Made by a program: the position numbers and the translations under genes
From: Saposhnikovia divaricata
Taxonomy: Eukaryota; Streptophyta; Magnoliopsida; Apiales; Apiaceae
Direction of reading: 5' to 3'
Length of the DNA: 64,000 nucleotides
NCBI GenBank assembly: GCA_036435485.1
Contig: JAZHRN010000137.1
Coordinates: forward strand, 2,046,001 to 2,110,000
Shown here: positions 30,562 through 39,886 of the stretch, one piece after another
Position numbering within the stretch: the stretch's first letter is position 1
How the letters are laid out: each line of letters begins with the position of its first letter
Notes under the pieces: generated by a model
The model's database searches: none
What the model saw: the letters and a program-made list of their open reading frames with translations, nothing else
Told to the model about the DNA's origin: nothing

Positions 30562-33220
30562 TTTGGGGTTTAGGGTTCATGGTTCCAAAAACCGAGTTTC
30601 GATCATATCAGCTCCGATTCCGGTCCGAAATGCGTCAAATAAAATTTGGTTGTATTCCAATAACCCATAGGAACAAAATATGTAAAAATATCCACAAAAT
30701 GGACCCACTCGATTTTTAACAATATCTCGTGTGCAAACACCTATTTAGGATTATCCGAAAACCGAGTTTCGATCATATCAGCTCCGATTCAGGTCCAAAT
30801 TTCGTCAAATAAAATTTCATTGAATTCCAATAATCCATAAGAACAAAATATGTAAAAATATCCCTAAACTGGTTCGACTCAATTTTTAACAATATCTCGT
30901 GTACTAACCCCTTTGAGGATTATCCGAAAACCGAGTTTCGGTCATTTCAGCCCCGATTCAGGTCCAAACTGCACCAAATAAAATTTCATTGCATTCCAAT
31001 AACCCATAAGAACAAAATATGTAAAAATATCCAGAAAATGGTCCGACTCGATTTTTAACAATATCACGTGTACTAACCCCTTTGAGGATTATCCAAAAAT
31101 CAAGTTTCGATTATATCAGCTCCGATTCAGGTCTGAATTGCGTCAAATAAATTTTCGTTGAATTCCAATAACCCATAGGAACAAAATATATAAAAATATC
31201 CACAAAATGGTCCGACTTGATTTTTAACAATATCCCGTGTACTAACCCCTTTTAGAATTTTCCGAAAACCGAGTTTCGATCATATCTGCTCCGATTCCGG
31301 TCCGAATTGCGTCAAATAAAATTTTGTTGAATTCCAATAACCCATAGGAACAAAATATGTAAAAATATCCAGAAAATGGTCCGACTCGATTTTTAACAAT
31401 ATCCCGTGTACTAACCCCTTTGAGGATTATCCGAAAACCGAGTTTCGATCATATCAGCTTCGATTCAAGTCCGAACGGCACCATATAAAATTTCATTGAA
31501 TTCTAATAACCCATAGGAACAAAATATATAAAAATATCCACAAAATGGTCCAACTTGATTTTTAACGATATCCCGTGTACTAACCCCTTTGAGAATTTTC
31601 CGAAAGCCGAGTTTCGATCATATCAGCTCCGATTCCGGTCCGAACTCCGTCAAAAAAAATTTCGTTGAATTCCAATAACCCATAGGAACAAAATATGTAA
31701 AAATATCCAGAAAATGGTCCGACTCGATTTTTAACAATATCCCGTGTACTAACCCTTTTGAGGATTATCCAAAACCGAGTTTCGATCATATCAGCTTCGA
31801 TTCAAGTCCGAACGGCACCAAATAAAATTTCATTGAATTCCAATAACCCATAGAAACAAAATATATAAAAATATCCACAAAATGGTCCAACTTTATTTTT
31901 AACGATATCCCGTGTACTAACCCCTTTGGGGTTTAGGGTTCATGGTTCCAAAAACCGAGTTTCGATCATATCAGCTCCGATTCCGGTCCGAAATGTGTCA
32001 AATAAAATTTGGTTGTATTCCAATAACCCATAGGAACAAAATATGTAAAAATATCCACAAAATGGACCGACTCGATTTTTAACAATATCTCGTGTGCAAA
32101 CACCTATTTAGGATTATCCGAAAACCGAGTTTCGATCATATCAGCTCCGATTCAGGTCCAAATTTCGTCAAATAAAATTTCATTGAATTCCAATAATCCA
32201 TAAGAACAAAATATGTAAAAATATCCCTAAACTGGTTCGACTCAATTTTTAACAATATCTCGTGTACTAACCCCTTTGAGGATTATCCGAAAACCGAGTT
32301 TCGGTCATTTCAGCCCCGATTCAGGTCCAAACTGCACCAAATAAAATTTCATTGCATTCCAATAACCCATAAGAACAAAATATGTAAAAATATCCAGAAA
32401 ATGGTCCGACTCGATTTTTAACAATATCACGTGTACTAACCCCTTTGAGGATTATCCAAAAATCAAGTTTCGATTATATCAGCTCCGATTCAGGTCTGAA
32501 TTGCGTCAAATAAATTTTCGTTGAATTCCAATAACCCATAGGAACAAAATATATAAAAATATCCACAAAATGGTCCGACTTGATTTTTAACAATATCCCG
32601 TGTACTAACCCCTTTTAGAATTTTCCGAAAACCGAGTTTCGATCATATCTGCTCCGATTCCGGTCCGAATTGCGTCAAATAAAATTTTGTTGAATTCCAA
32701 TAACCCATAGGAACAAAATATGTAAAAATATCCAGAAAATGGTCCGACTCGATTTTTAACAATATCCCGTGTACTAACCCCTTTGAGGATTATCCGAAAA
32801 CCGAGTTTCGATCATATCAGCTTCGATTCAAGTCCGAACGGCACCATATAAAATTTCATTGAATTCTAATAACCCATAGGAACAAAATATATAAAAATAT
32901 CCACAAAATGGTCCAACTTGATTTTTAACGATATCCCGTGTACTAACCCCTTTGAGAATTTTCCGAAAGCCGAGTTTCGATCATATCAGCTCCGATTCCG
33001 GTTCGAACTCCGTCAAAAAAAATTTCATTGAATTCCAATAACCCATAGGAACAAAATATGTAAAAATATCCAGAAAATGGTCCGACTCGATTTTTAACAA
33101 TATCCTGTGTACTAACCCTTTTGAGGATTATCCAAAACCGAGTTTCGATCATATCAGCTTCGATTCAAGTCCGAACGGCACCAAATAAAATTTCATTGAA
33201 TTCCAATAACCCATAGAAAC
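30562..33220 (+). repeat. 8-monomer HOR unit and a second one split by the retrotransposon
   Basis: Class A at 30562 and 31925. The second unit runs into the insertion in its class H monomer at 33220 and finishes at 43851-43917. Adding the pieces without the insertion and one target duplication gives 1363 bp. Both units share ACCATATAAAATT in class F and CCTTTTAGAATT in class E. Confidence 0.88.
33216..33220 (+). repeat. Target-site duplication, left copy (GAAAC)
   Basis: GAAAC directly precedes the 5' LTR and is repeated directly after the 3' LTR. The satellite consensus at this place has it once (CATAGAAACAAAATATATAA). Five bases is the usual duplication length for Ty3/gypsy integration. 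Confidence 0.96.
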
Positions 33221-33294
33221 TGATATGGGCTAAAAGTAAGCCTTAAAGACACCTTTAATGTGGTATTAATTATACCCGGAATGGTCCAAACGTG

Positions 33295-33313
33295 GGGCCC
33301 ACCAGATGGGCCC
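33295..33313 (+). promoter_or_regulatory. Inverted site II-like motif in the LTR U3
   Basis: GGGCCCA at 33295-33301 and TGGGCCC at 33307-33313 form a 7-bp inverted repeat with a five-base spacer. TGGGCC/T elements are known plant promoter motifs bound by TCP factors. The same pair is kept in the 3' LTR at 43405-43423. A regulatory role is inference. Confidence 0.5.
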
Positions 33314-33532
33314 AAACCCTATTTATAATATTAATTTCGTATTTAATATTAAGGGTAATAAACAGCTCAGCAAATAAGAGTTGGATAAGGATAATATCCC
33401 CTTCAGACTTATCCTATAAGGCATCCAATTCTATATGGAAATTGATTCCTATAAGGAATAGATCTAGAACCTTCCTCAAAGGCTTGTCTAACAAGTCTCA
33501 GAATCCTACCATAATTCTAAGGCTTCTCAGCC

Positions 33533-33540
33533 TATATAAA
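33533..33540 (+). promoter_or_regulatory. TATA box of the 5' LTR promoter
   Basis: TATATAAA, followed by GGGCCAGACC. It is about 195 bp before the LTR end, leaving room for R and U5. Transcription would be expected about 30 bp downstream, near 33565-33575. The same box is at 43643-43650 in the 3' LTR. Confidence 0.75.
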
Positions 33541-33690
33541 GGGCCAGACCCCTCATCTCAGAACTACGTTTTTTGGCTTGATCTTTGATATTCATCATAG
33601 TACGTAGGCATCTTGTGAAGGCAGATTCAGCCACGAGCACGAGAGCAGCCATTAAAGCACGAAGCTCACACACCTTTGCATTAAATACAC

Positions 33691-33698
33691 AAACCCTA
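33691..33698 (+). promoter_or_regulatory. Telo-box in the transcribed part of the LTR
   Basis: AAACCCTA, a telo-box as found near the starts of many plant translation-related genes, often with site II elements. Here it lies about 125 bp downstream of the expected start and is conserved in the 3' LTR at 43801-43808. Function not shown. Confidence 0.4.
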
Positions 33699-33737
33699 GC
33701 CGCAATACTAGCAACCTGGTTTTTATTCCACAACATT

Positions 33738-33754
33738 TGGCACCGTCTGTGGGA
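33738..33754 (+). promoter_or_regulatory. Primer-binding site for minus-strand DNA synthesis
   Basis: TGGCACCGTCTGTGGGA starts two bases after the LTR end. TGG at its start pairs with the CCA end of a tRNA, as required for priming. The tRNA species was not decided; arginine tRNA is described for Ogre-type relatives. The gag start codon follows only 14 bases later, so the leader between LTR and gag is 33 bases. Confidence 0.8.
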
Positions 33755-33768
33755 CGACAACATCAACC

Positions 33769-36700
33769 ATGGTTCAAACACGGAGGACAACATCAACCGA
33801 GGCCGTGCCCCTTAACTCTGCTCCACCAGCCACTTCTGATCCGCTCATCGTCACTGAGGAAGGACAAATACTCCCATCAACAGGGACGGTCATTCAACCT
33901 CTGCCCACTCAGCCCCCAGGGACGACTCCCCATGTAGAGGGGACCTATTCAGTGATTGTCCATCAAGGCCAAGAAACTAACCCTCTCCAGATGGTGGTTT
34001 CTCCTCTTGGTAACATTGATCGCACGGGGGTACAAATCCATACTACGGATCTCCCTTTGAACACCAACCCTATGTATGGGCTGCCTAACTACCCCCCTCG
34101 ACGAAGGGAACCTGGACCAAGCGGACACGCCTTACAGATCCGGGATCGAGAATATGATGATTACTCTGGTCCCTATACTGATGATTCATCATCATCTGAG
34201 GATGATGATCGAGATGAAGCCCCGAGGAGGCGACGTGCTAGCAAGGAACCTCTAAGAAGAATGCGAAGAATCCATGATGGACCTCCACAAACGATTGAGG
34301 AGAGGATTAAGGCTCATGAGGCTGAGATCCAAAGGCTAAAGGATGATATAGCAAGGGAACAGGCAAGACAGAGTCTGACTCGACCCCCTCCAATCTCAGG
34401 AAGGATTCCCGTTATAGATTTGGAGAGGTCCTCAAGAAGACAGAAGAGGGCTGATGTCCCAACAAGAGAAGCTATGAGGGTGGAAACCCCCAGGAGTAAC
34501 CCCAAGGATCTCATGCCACTTGGAGATCCTGATGATCCAACACCTCCGTTTACTGAGGAGGTGATGAATGCTCATATTTCTAGGAAGTTTAAGATGCCGA
34601 CAATTAAGGCCTATGATGGAACGGGCGATCCCGCAAATCATGTCAGAACATTCTTGAACGCACTACTACTGCAGCCTGCTAGTGATGCCTTAAAGTGTAG
34701 GGCGTTCCCTCAAACTCTGTCAGGCATGGCTCAAAGATGGTATAGCCGTCTACCTGCAAACTCGATCGGCTCTTTTAAGGAATTGAGCGCTGCCTTTATC
34801 AGCCAATTCATCAGTGGGAGAATTCATGAGAAAAGTTCTGCATCCCTTATGTATGTGGTGCAGGGAAAGAATGAGAACTTAAGGGATTATCTCAAGCGAT
34901 TCACCAAAGAGACGTTGAATATCACCGATCTGGAAAATAAGGTGGCCATGGTAGCCCTGGAACACGGAACCACCGACCTCTTCTTCAAAAGGTCTTTGGC
35001 AAAACACCCTCCTGAGAACATGGCCGAGCTTCAGAGAAGAGCCGATAAATATATTAAGGCTGAGGACAGCATTAAGAAGGAAACCACAGGAGGTAATGGC
35101 AAGGGCTCTAATGATTCAAAGAAAAGAAAGTCAGAGCAAGAGTACGACGCTAGGGACAAGTATCCCCGGACTGGCAAGGACTCCGAGTCATCATCCAAGA
35201 AGGGTTTTGGGCCAAGGTTTTCTGATTATGCAAGGTTGAACGCTCCTAGGAGTCAAATTTTGTTGGACATTGAGAAGGATAAGGACTTTCGCTGGCCTAA
35301 ACCGCTCAGGGGTGACCCCGAAAAGAGAAACAAAGATCTGTATTGTAGATTCCATAAGGATGTGGGGCATGATACAGATGACTGCAGACAGTTAAAGGAT
35401 GAAATTGAATTTTTAATCCGGAAGGGAAAGTTAAACAAGTTCACCAAGGGTGAAGACCGTGGAACCCAGAAAAGGGATTATGATAGAAGAGACAATGATA
35501 GGAGGGATAACGATCACAATCGTAACCCGCAGCCTCGAGGGCCAGTAATCAATATGATTTGGGGAGGACCAACAGCGGCCGGTACTACCCGAAACTCTCG
35601 AAAGGCTTATGCCAGAGAAGTAATGCACATCACAGGAGAAGCCCCGAAGCGTGCTAAGACTGAGGCAGTGATTGGTTTTGATGATTCAGATCTTGAAGGG
35701 GTGAAATTCCCCCATGACGACCCGTTGGTCATAACTCCTGTAATTGGAAACTCGGAAGTGAAGCGAGTCCTGATAGACAATGGAGCTTCCGTCGATATCT
35801 TGTTTCATGATGCTTTTATGAGGATGGGGTATACTGACTCTCAACTAACCCCGACTAACATGCCGATCTACGAATTTAATGGAGTTGAGTCCAAGGTTGA
35901 AGGGACCATTCAGCTGCCCATGACAATAGGGCAAGAACCTAAGGAAGCCACCCAGATGCTAAACTTTCTAGTAATTAAGGCTGCCTCAACGTACAATGCA
36001 ATCTTAGGGAGGACCGGACTTCATGCATTCAAGGCTGTTGCCTCTACTTATCACATGAAGGTCAAATTTCCAACCAGGAATGGTGTTGGGGAACAAAAAG
36101 GAGATCAGAAAATGGCCAGGAGTTGCTATGTGGCTGCTTTGAGAGCTGATGGAACCGGGGGGCAGGTACTCCCGATTGAAGACATGGATGTCCGTGGTGA
36201 TAATGAACACCGAGGAAAGCCAGCAGAGGACTTAATACCTATCCCTCTGGAGCTAGGCGACCCTGAGAAGGTAACTTATATTGGAGCCTCTTTGAAAGAA
36301 CCCCTGAAGGGCAAGTTGATAGAGTTCTTACAGAAGAATAGCGACGTTTTCGCTTGGACAACAGCTGATATGCCAGGGATTGATCCCCAACTTATAACTC
36401 ATAGATTGAATGTTGACCCTAATCGGAAAATAATACAGCAGAAGAAGAGAAATTTTGCTCCGGAAAGGCAAGAGGCCATTAAGCAAGAAGTGGATAAGCT
36501 CTTGGAGGCTGGTTTTATTGAAGAAATTCAGTTTCCCGAATGGCTAGCAAACCCTGTGATGGTCAAGAAAGCGAATGGGAAGTGGAGGATGTGTATAGAC
36601 TTCACTGACCTGAATGATGCATGCCCAAAGGACTGTTTCCCTCTGCCAAGAATAGATATGTTGATAGAGGGCACAGCTGGACATGAGATGCTGAGCTTCA

Positions 36701-38076
36701 TGGATGGATTCAGCGGCTATAATCAGATTAAGATGCACAAGGATGACATCCCTAAGGTATCCTTCATAACTGACTTTGGTGTTTTCTGTTATCTTGTTAT
36801 GGCGTTTGGTTTAAAGAATGCGGGAGCTACTTACCAACGATTGGTGAATATGATATTCGCCCATCTAATTGGAAAAACCATGGAGGTCTATGTCGATGAT
36901 ATGCTGGTTAAAAGCTTGGTCAAGGCAGACCATATTAAACACCTCAGAGAGGCATTTGAAGTGTTGAGGCACCATAAAATGATGTTGAATCCAGCCAAGT
37001 GTGCCTTTGGCGTTGGATCAAGCAAATTTTTGGGTCTGATGGTTTCTAAAAGAGGCATAGAGGCCAACCCCGATAAGATCAAGGCGATCTTAGACATGGA
37101 ACCCCCGCGCTCTATAAGAGATGTGCAGAAGTTGATAGGCCGGGTAGCGGCTTTAGGAAGATTCATCTCCAAGTCTGGGGACAAATGCTTGCCTTTCTTT
37201 CAAGCATTGAAGAAGGTGAAAAATTTTGAGTGGACCCCTGAGAGCCAAGAGGCCTTTGAGCAATTGAAGAAATACATGGTTGCAGCCCCGTTATTGACCC
37301 AACCAAGTCCTGGAGAGACTCTTTGTCTATACCTGGCGGTATCTGAACAAGCCCTGAGTGCTGTCCTTATTCGGGAAGAGGAGAAAGTCCAGAAACCTAT
37401 CTACTATGTAAGCAAAGTGTTGCATGGGGCTGAGTTGAATTATTCACCCATAGAAAAGTTTGCTTTGGAATTAGTAACTGCCTCAAGGAAATTGCGACCT
37501 TACTTCGAGGCACATAAGATTCAAGTTCTGACGAACCAACAGTTGAGGAACATATTGCATAGCCCTAAGGCCAGTGGAAGGCTAATTAAATGGGCGATTG
37601 AGTTAGGAGAATTCGATATCACATACAAGCCTCGGACAGCCATCAAGGCTCAGGCATTGGCTGACTTCGTGGTTGAATGTACTATTAACAACCAAGAAGT
37701 CGGGGGGCAAGAGATAATGACTACCCCTTGGCAAGAGAAAAAAGAAGAGGAACTTACACCTGATCTAAAGGAATATTGGGTGCTTTATTTTGATGGAGCA
37801 TCAAAAACAAAATCTAGTGGTGCAGGTTTGGTTTTGCAAAGCCCCGATGGGTTCACAGTTGAGTATGCTTTGAAGTTGGATTTTCCTACTACTAACAATG
37901 AGGCGGAGTATGAGGCATTAATAGCTGGTTTGGGTTTAGCTAGAATCATGAGGGTCAAAAACCTCAAAGTTTGTGGAGATTCACGACTTGTGATATCCCA
38001 AGTAAATGGTGAATTCGAAGCTAAGGATGAGACTATGGCGAAATACCTGAGAGTGGTGAAGGCTGTTATGTCTTAG
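33769..38076 (+). CDS. Gag-Pol polyprotein, truncated by a stop codon (Gag, PR, RT, RNase H, start of second RNase H)
   Basis: A 1435-codon frame starting at the first ATG after the primer site. Residues 138-150 are a Ser/Asp/Glu run and 153-166 are Arg-rich. About 273-440 is the retrotransposon Gag domain. Residues 526-539 form a C-x2-H-x4-H-x4-C knuckle (C526, H529, H534, C539), with His replacing the usual second Cys. Protease has D670 in an IDNGAS context. Reverse transcriptase covers about 895-1075, with YVDD at 1041-1044. The first RNase H (about 1180-1300) has LAVS where active enzymes have TDAS, so it is probably inactive, as is usual in the Tat lineage. A second, archaeal-type RNase H begins near 1336, with D1342, E1380 and D1404 visible. 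The TAG at 38074 cuts it before its last catalytic Asp; the same frame continues beyond. In an intact element this would act in the cytoplasmic particle and in reverse transcription. Family assignment is firm; activity of this copy is unlikely. Confidence 0.93.
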   Translation: MVQTRRTTSTEAVPLNSAPPATSDPLIVTEEGQILPSTGTVIQPLPTQPPGTTPHVEGTYSVIVHQGQETNPLQMVVSPLGNIDRTGVQIHTTDLPLNTNPMYGLPNYPPRRREPGPSGHALQIRDREYDDYSGPYTDDSSSSEDDDRDEAPRRRRASKEPLRRMRRIHDGPPQTIEERIKAHEAEIQRLKDDIAREQARQSLTRPPPISGRIPVIDLERSSRRQKRADVPTREAMRVETPRSNPKDLMPLGDPDDPTPPFTEEVMNAHISRKFKMPTIKAYDGTGDPANHVRTFLNALLLQPASDALKCRAFPQTLSGMAQRWYSRLPANSIGSFKELSAAFISQFISGRIHEKSSASLMYVVQGKNENLRDYLKRFTKETLNITDLENKVAMVALEHGTTDLFFKRSLAKHPPENMAELQRRADKYIKAEDSIKKETTGGNGKGSNDSKKRKSEQEYDARDKYPRTGKDSESSSKKGFGPRFSDYARLNAPRSQILLDIEKDKDFRWPKPLRGDPEKRNKDLYCRFHKDVGHDTDDCRQLKDEIEFLIRKGKLNKFTKGEDRGTQKRDYDRRDNDRRDNDHNRNPQPRGPVINMIWGGPTAAGTTRNSRKAYAREVMHITGEAPKRAKTEAVIGFDDSDLEGVKFPHDDPLVITPVIGNSEVKRVLIDNGASVDILFHDAFMRMGYTDSQLTPTNMPIYEFNGVESKVEGTIQLPMTIGQEPKEATQMLNFLVIKAASTYNAILGRTGLHAFKAVASTYHMKVKFPTRNGVGEQKGDQKMARSCYVAALRADGTGGQVLPIEDMDVRGDNEHRGKPAEDLIPIPLELGDPEKVTYIGASLKEPLKGKLIEFLQKNSDVFAWTTADMPGIDPQLITHRLNVDPNRKIIQQKKRNFAPERQEAIKQEVDKLLEAGFIEEIQFPEWLANPVMVKKANGKWRMCIDFTDLNDACPKDCFPLPRIDMLIEGTAGHEMLSFMDGFSGYNQIKMHKDDIPKVSFITDFGVFCYLVMAFGLKNAGATYQRLVNMIFAHLIGKTMEVYVDDMLVKSLVKADHIKHLREAFEVLRHHKMMLNPAKCAFGVGSSKFLGLMVSKRGIEANPDKIKAILDMEPPRSIRDVQKLIGRVAALGRFISKSGDKCLPFFQALKKVKNFEWTPESQEAFEQLKKYMVAAPLLTQPSPGETLCLYLAVSEQALSAVLIREEEKVQKPIYYVSKVLHGAELNYSPIEKFALELVTASRKLRPYFEAHKIQVLTNQQLRNILHSPKASGRLIKWAIELGEFDITYKPRTAIKAQALADFVVECTINNQEVGGQEIMTTPWQEKKEEELTPDLKEYWVLYFDGASKTKSSGAGLVLQSPDGFTVEYALKLDFPTTNNEAEYEALIAGLGLARIMRVKNLKVCGDSRLVISQVNGEFEAKDETMAKYLRVVKAVMS

Positions 38077-38532
38077 TTTGAGGAGTGTCATGTTGAACAC
38101 ATCCCGAGAGAAGAAAACGTTAAGGCCGATGCCCTGTCTAAGTTTGCTTCTTCTGAAATAGAAAATTATGCTGGGAGTGTCTACTTTCAGGTCTTGAAGG
38201 CCCCGACCGTTAACGCAAAGTTAGTGGCACCAATTGATATAGGAGGCTCTTGGATAGATCCTATCAAGGCACACCTGGAGACCGGGTGGCTCCCAGACAA
38301 TGCCATGGAGGCACGAAAACTCTCAGTAAGAGCATTGAGATATACTTTGATTGAGGGTATTCTGTACAAAAGGTCGTTTGTCATCCCGTACTTGAAGTGT
38401 CTAAGGCCTCTAGAGGCAAGGGAAGCATTGGAGGAAGTTCATGAAGGGATCTGTGGACAACACTTGGGGGGCAGAGCCCTAGCTCACAAGATAATTCGTT
38501 TAGGGTTTTTATTGGCCGGAGATGTTGGCTGA
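38077..38532 (+). pseudogene. Polyprotein remnant: end of second RNase H and integrase zinc-finger start
   Basis: Continues the Gag-Pol frame directly after the TAG at 38074-38076 for 151 codons to a TGA at 38530. It opens with the end of the second RNase H (the motif ADALSKFAS, with the expected fourth catalytic Asp at 38128-38130) and leads into the integrase N-terminal region with HEGICGQH, the two His of the HHCC zinc finger. The matching Cys pair is in the next frame. A T run at 38506-38510 is where the coding frame shifts by one base. There is no start of its own; read it as part of the broken polyprotein. Confidence 0.85.
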
Positions 38533-39484
38533 TGCACAAAACTATGTCAAGAGATGTGAGAGATGCCAGAAGCATGCCCCAATTGTGAGGCAACCGCCTG
38601 AGATGTTGACCTCGATTAACTCTCCCATTCCATTTGCGATGTGGGGGATGGATATACTTGGACCCTTTCCCATGGCTTCAGCACAAAGGAAATTCCTGAT
38701 AGTGGCCATTGATTACTTCACTAAGTGGATTGAGGCTAAACCCCTGGCCAAGATAACCACCAAGCAAGTTTCCCAGTTCTTTTGGGAGAACATCATTTGC
38801 AGATACGGAATCCCACGAATCCTCGTAACAGACAATGGGACACAGTTCAATAATGAAGAGTTTAAGAATTATTGTGAAGAGAATGCGATTGAGCTCCGTT
38901 TTACCTCAGTGGCACATCCACAAGCCAACGGGCTAGCTGAGGTAGCTAATCGAATTATCCTTGATGGACTGAAGAAGAGGGTCGAGTGCTCTAGGAACAC
39001 TTGGGTAGATGAATTGCTGCCCATACTTTGGGCATATCGCACCACTTGTAAGGTAACAACTGGAGCAACCCCATTTTTGCTGGCTTATGGAGCCGAGGCT
39101 GTTTTGCCTTTGGAGATCATGCAAGCATCACCTCGAATCGAGGCATATGAGCCAGAAACTAATGAAGAAGGGATAAGACTTGCCCTGGATTTAATTGACG
39201 AAGTTAGAGATGAAGCTAATGCTAGGAATGCTGAGTATCAGAAGAGAGCCTCTTTTCATTACAACCAGAGAGTTAAAGAAAGATTTTTTCGACAAGGCGA
39301 CATGGTTCTGAGGAAGATTGAAGCCTCAGGAGTTGGCCAAAAAGGAAAGTTAGCACCAAACTGGGAAGGACCGTATCTAGTCAGAAAGGTGTTAGGACGA
39401 GGATCTTACAAGTTAGAAACCTTGGATGGGGTTGAGGTGCCCCGAACTTGGCATGCTGTGAACCTCAAAGTTTATTATGTTTAA
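38522..39484 (+). CDS. Integrase part of the broken polyprotein (zinc-finger Cys pair, DDE core, GPY/F end)
   Basis: A 320-codon frame, one base out of register with gag-pol; its ATG is an internal Met and not a real start. C12 and C15 (CERC) complete the HHCC zinc finger begun upstream. The catalytic core shows D44 (GMDILGP), D104 (VTDNGTQF) and E140 in HPQANGLAE, with 35 residues between the second Asp and the Glu, the standard retroviral-type spacing. A GPY motif is at 283-285, typical of the Ty3/gypsy C-terminal module. The protein ends at 39484 without a chromodomain, which fits Tat rather than chromovirus elements. In an intact element it would insert the cDNA into nuclear DNA. All catalytic residues are present; the fault is only in the frame upstream. 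Confidence 0.92.
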   Translation: MLADAQNYVKRCERCQKHAPIVRQPPEMLTSINSPIPFAMWGMDILGPFPMASAQRKFLIVAIDYFTKWIEAKPLAKITTKQVSQFFWENIICRYGIPRILVTDNGTQFNNEEFKNYCEENAIELRFTSVAHPQANGLAEVANRIILDGLKKRVECSRNTWVDELLPILWAYRTTCKVTTGATPFLLAYGAEAVLPLEIMQASPRIEAYEPETNEEGIRLALDLIDEVRDEANARNAEYQKRASFHYNQRVKERFFRQGDMVLRKIEASGVGQKGKLAPNWEGPYLVRKVLGRGSYKLETLDGVEVPRTWHAVNLKVYYV

Positions 39485-39886
39485 GTTCTTTTGACAGAGG
39501 CTTGGACTTTTATCTATTTATTAGAAATAAGGTTCGAATGAAACCATTATAGAGCATGTTGCTCCCAGTAGTTGATAAAGTATCTATGTAAGGGTTGAAC
39601 CCATTTTATTGATGTCCTTTGACAGCATAATGGAATTTATTCTGTTTTCCCTTCCTTGCTAAAACAAACGAAAGACAATGTTGGACCAACTTGTGAGTTT
39701 AGTACCAGCCAAGAGGCCAAGTACTCAAAAATTCTAAAGTATTAACAAACTATGAGCAAAAGCAAGAAAAATGAACGGAAACAAACTGCATAAATAGTTA
39801 AGTTAAAAATTACAAAGGCCCGAAGGCTATTAAGTCAAATGGTGGAAACCCAGAGTTCAGAAAGGCAAAAGATAAATAAATAATGC
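39485..39886. other. Spacer between integrase and the antisense gene
   Basis: About 400 bp with no credible coding frame on either strand. AT-rich, with short oligo-A stretches; it holds the 3' ends of the two convergent genes. No clear polyadenylation signal could be assigned. Confidence 0.6.

Larger units (their letters stand above)
1..33220 (+). repeat. Satellite array, left block (about 170-bp monomers)
   Basis: Continuous head-to-tail tandem satellite with no inversion. Each monomer runs through a recognisable core: GAGTTTCGATCATATCAGCT, then a TCAAATAAAATTTC block, CCAATAACCCATAGGAACAA, ATATGTAAAAATATCC and a GATTTTTAACAATATC block before the next CGTGTACTAACCCC. Monomers differ by class-specific substitutions that recur at multi-monomer spacing, so the array is organised as higher-order repeats. 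Open frames of 60-90 codons recur at HOR spacing but follow the repeat and are not genes. The monomer length is nucleosome-sized, as in many plant centromeric satellites; the centromere assignment itself is inference. No interspersed gene, RNA gene or second transposon was seen in this block. Confidence 0.97.
33221..33735 (+). repeat. 5' long terminal repeat (515 bp)
   Basis: Begins TGATATGGGC and ends TTCCACAACA. It matches 43331-43845 without gaps except for single-base differences at 33342, 33491, 33530, 33598 and 33609 (partners 10,110 bp downstream). It contains an inverted repeat GGGCCCA...TGGGCCC, a TATA box and a telo-box AAACCCTA. Confidence 0.97.

Noticed and set aside
13506..33152. 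A 69-codon minus-strand frame recurring every about 1363 bp, nearly identical each time
   Set aside because: It follows the G-H monomers of the satellite. Its repetition reflects HOR homogenisation, and there is no promoter, domain or reading-frame constraint beyond the repeat.
1..33220. CRISPR array, because of regular repeats
   Set aside because: Units of 170 bp are similar over their whole length, with no unique spacers, and the element present is a plant retrotransposon.
33292..33588. 98-codon frame in the 5' LTR and similar minus-strand frames in both LTRs
   Set aside because: They overlap the promoter and leader of a non-coding LTR and match no family.
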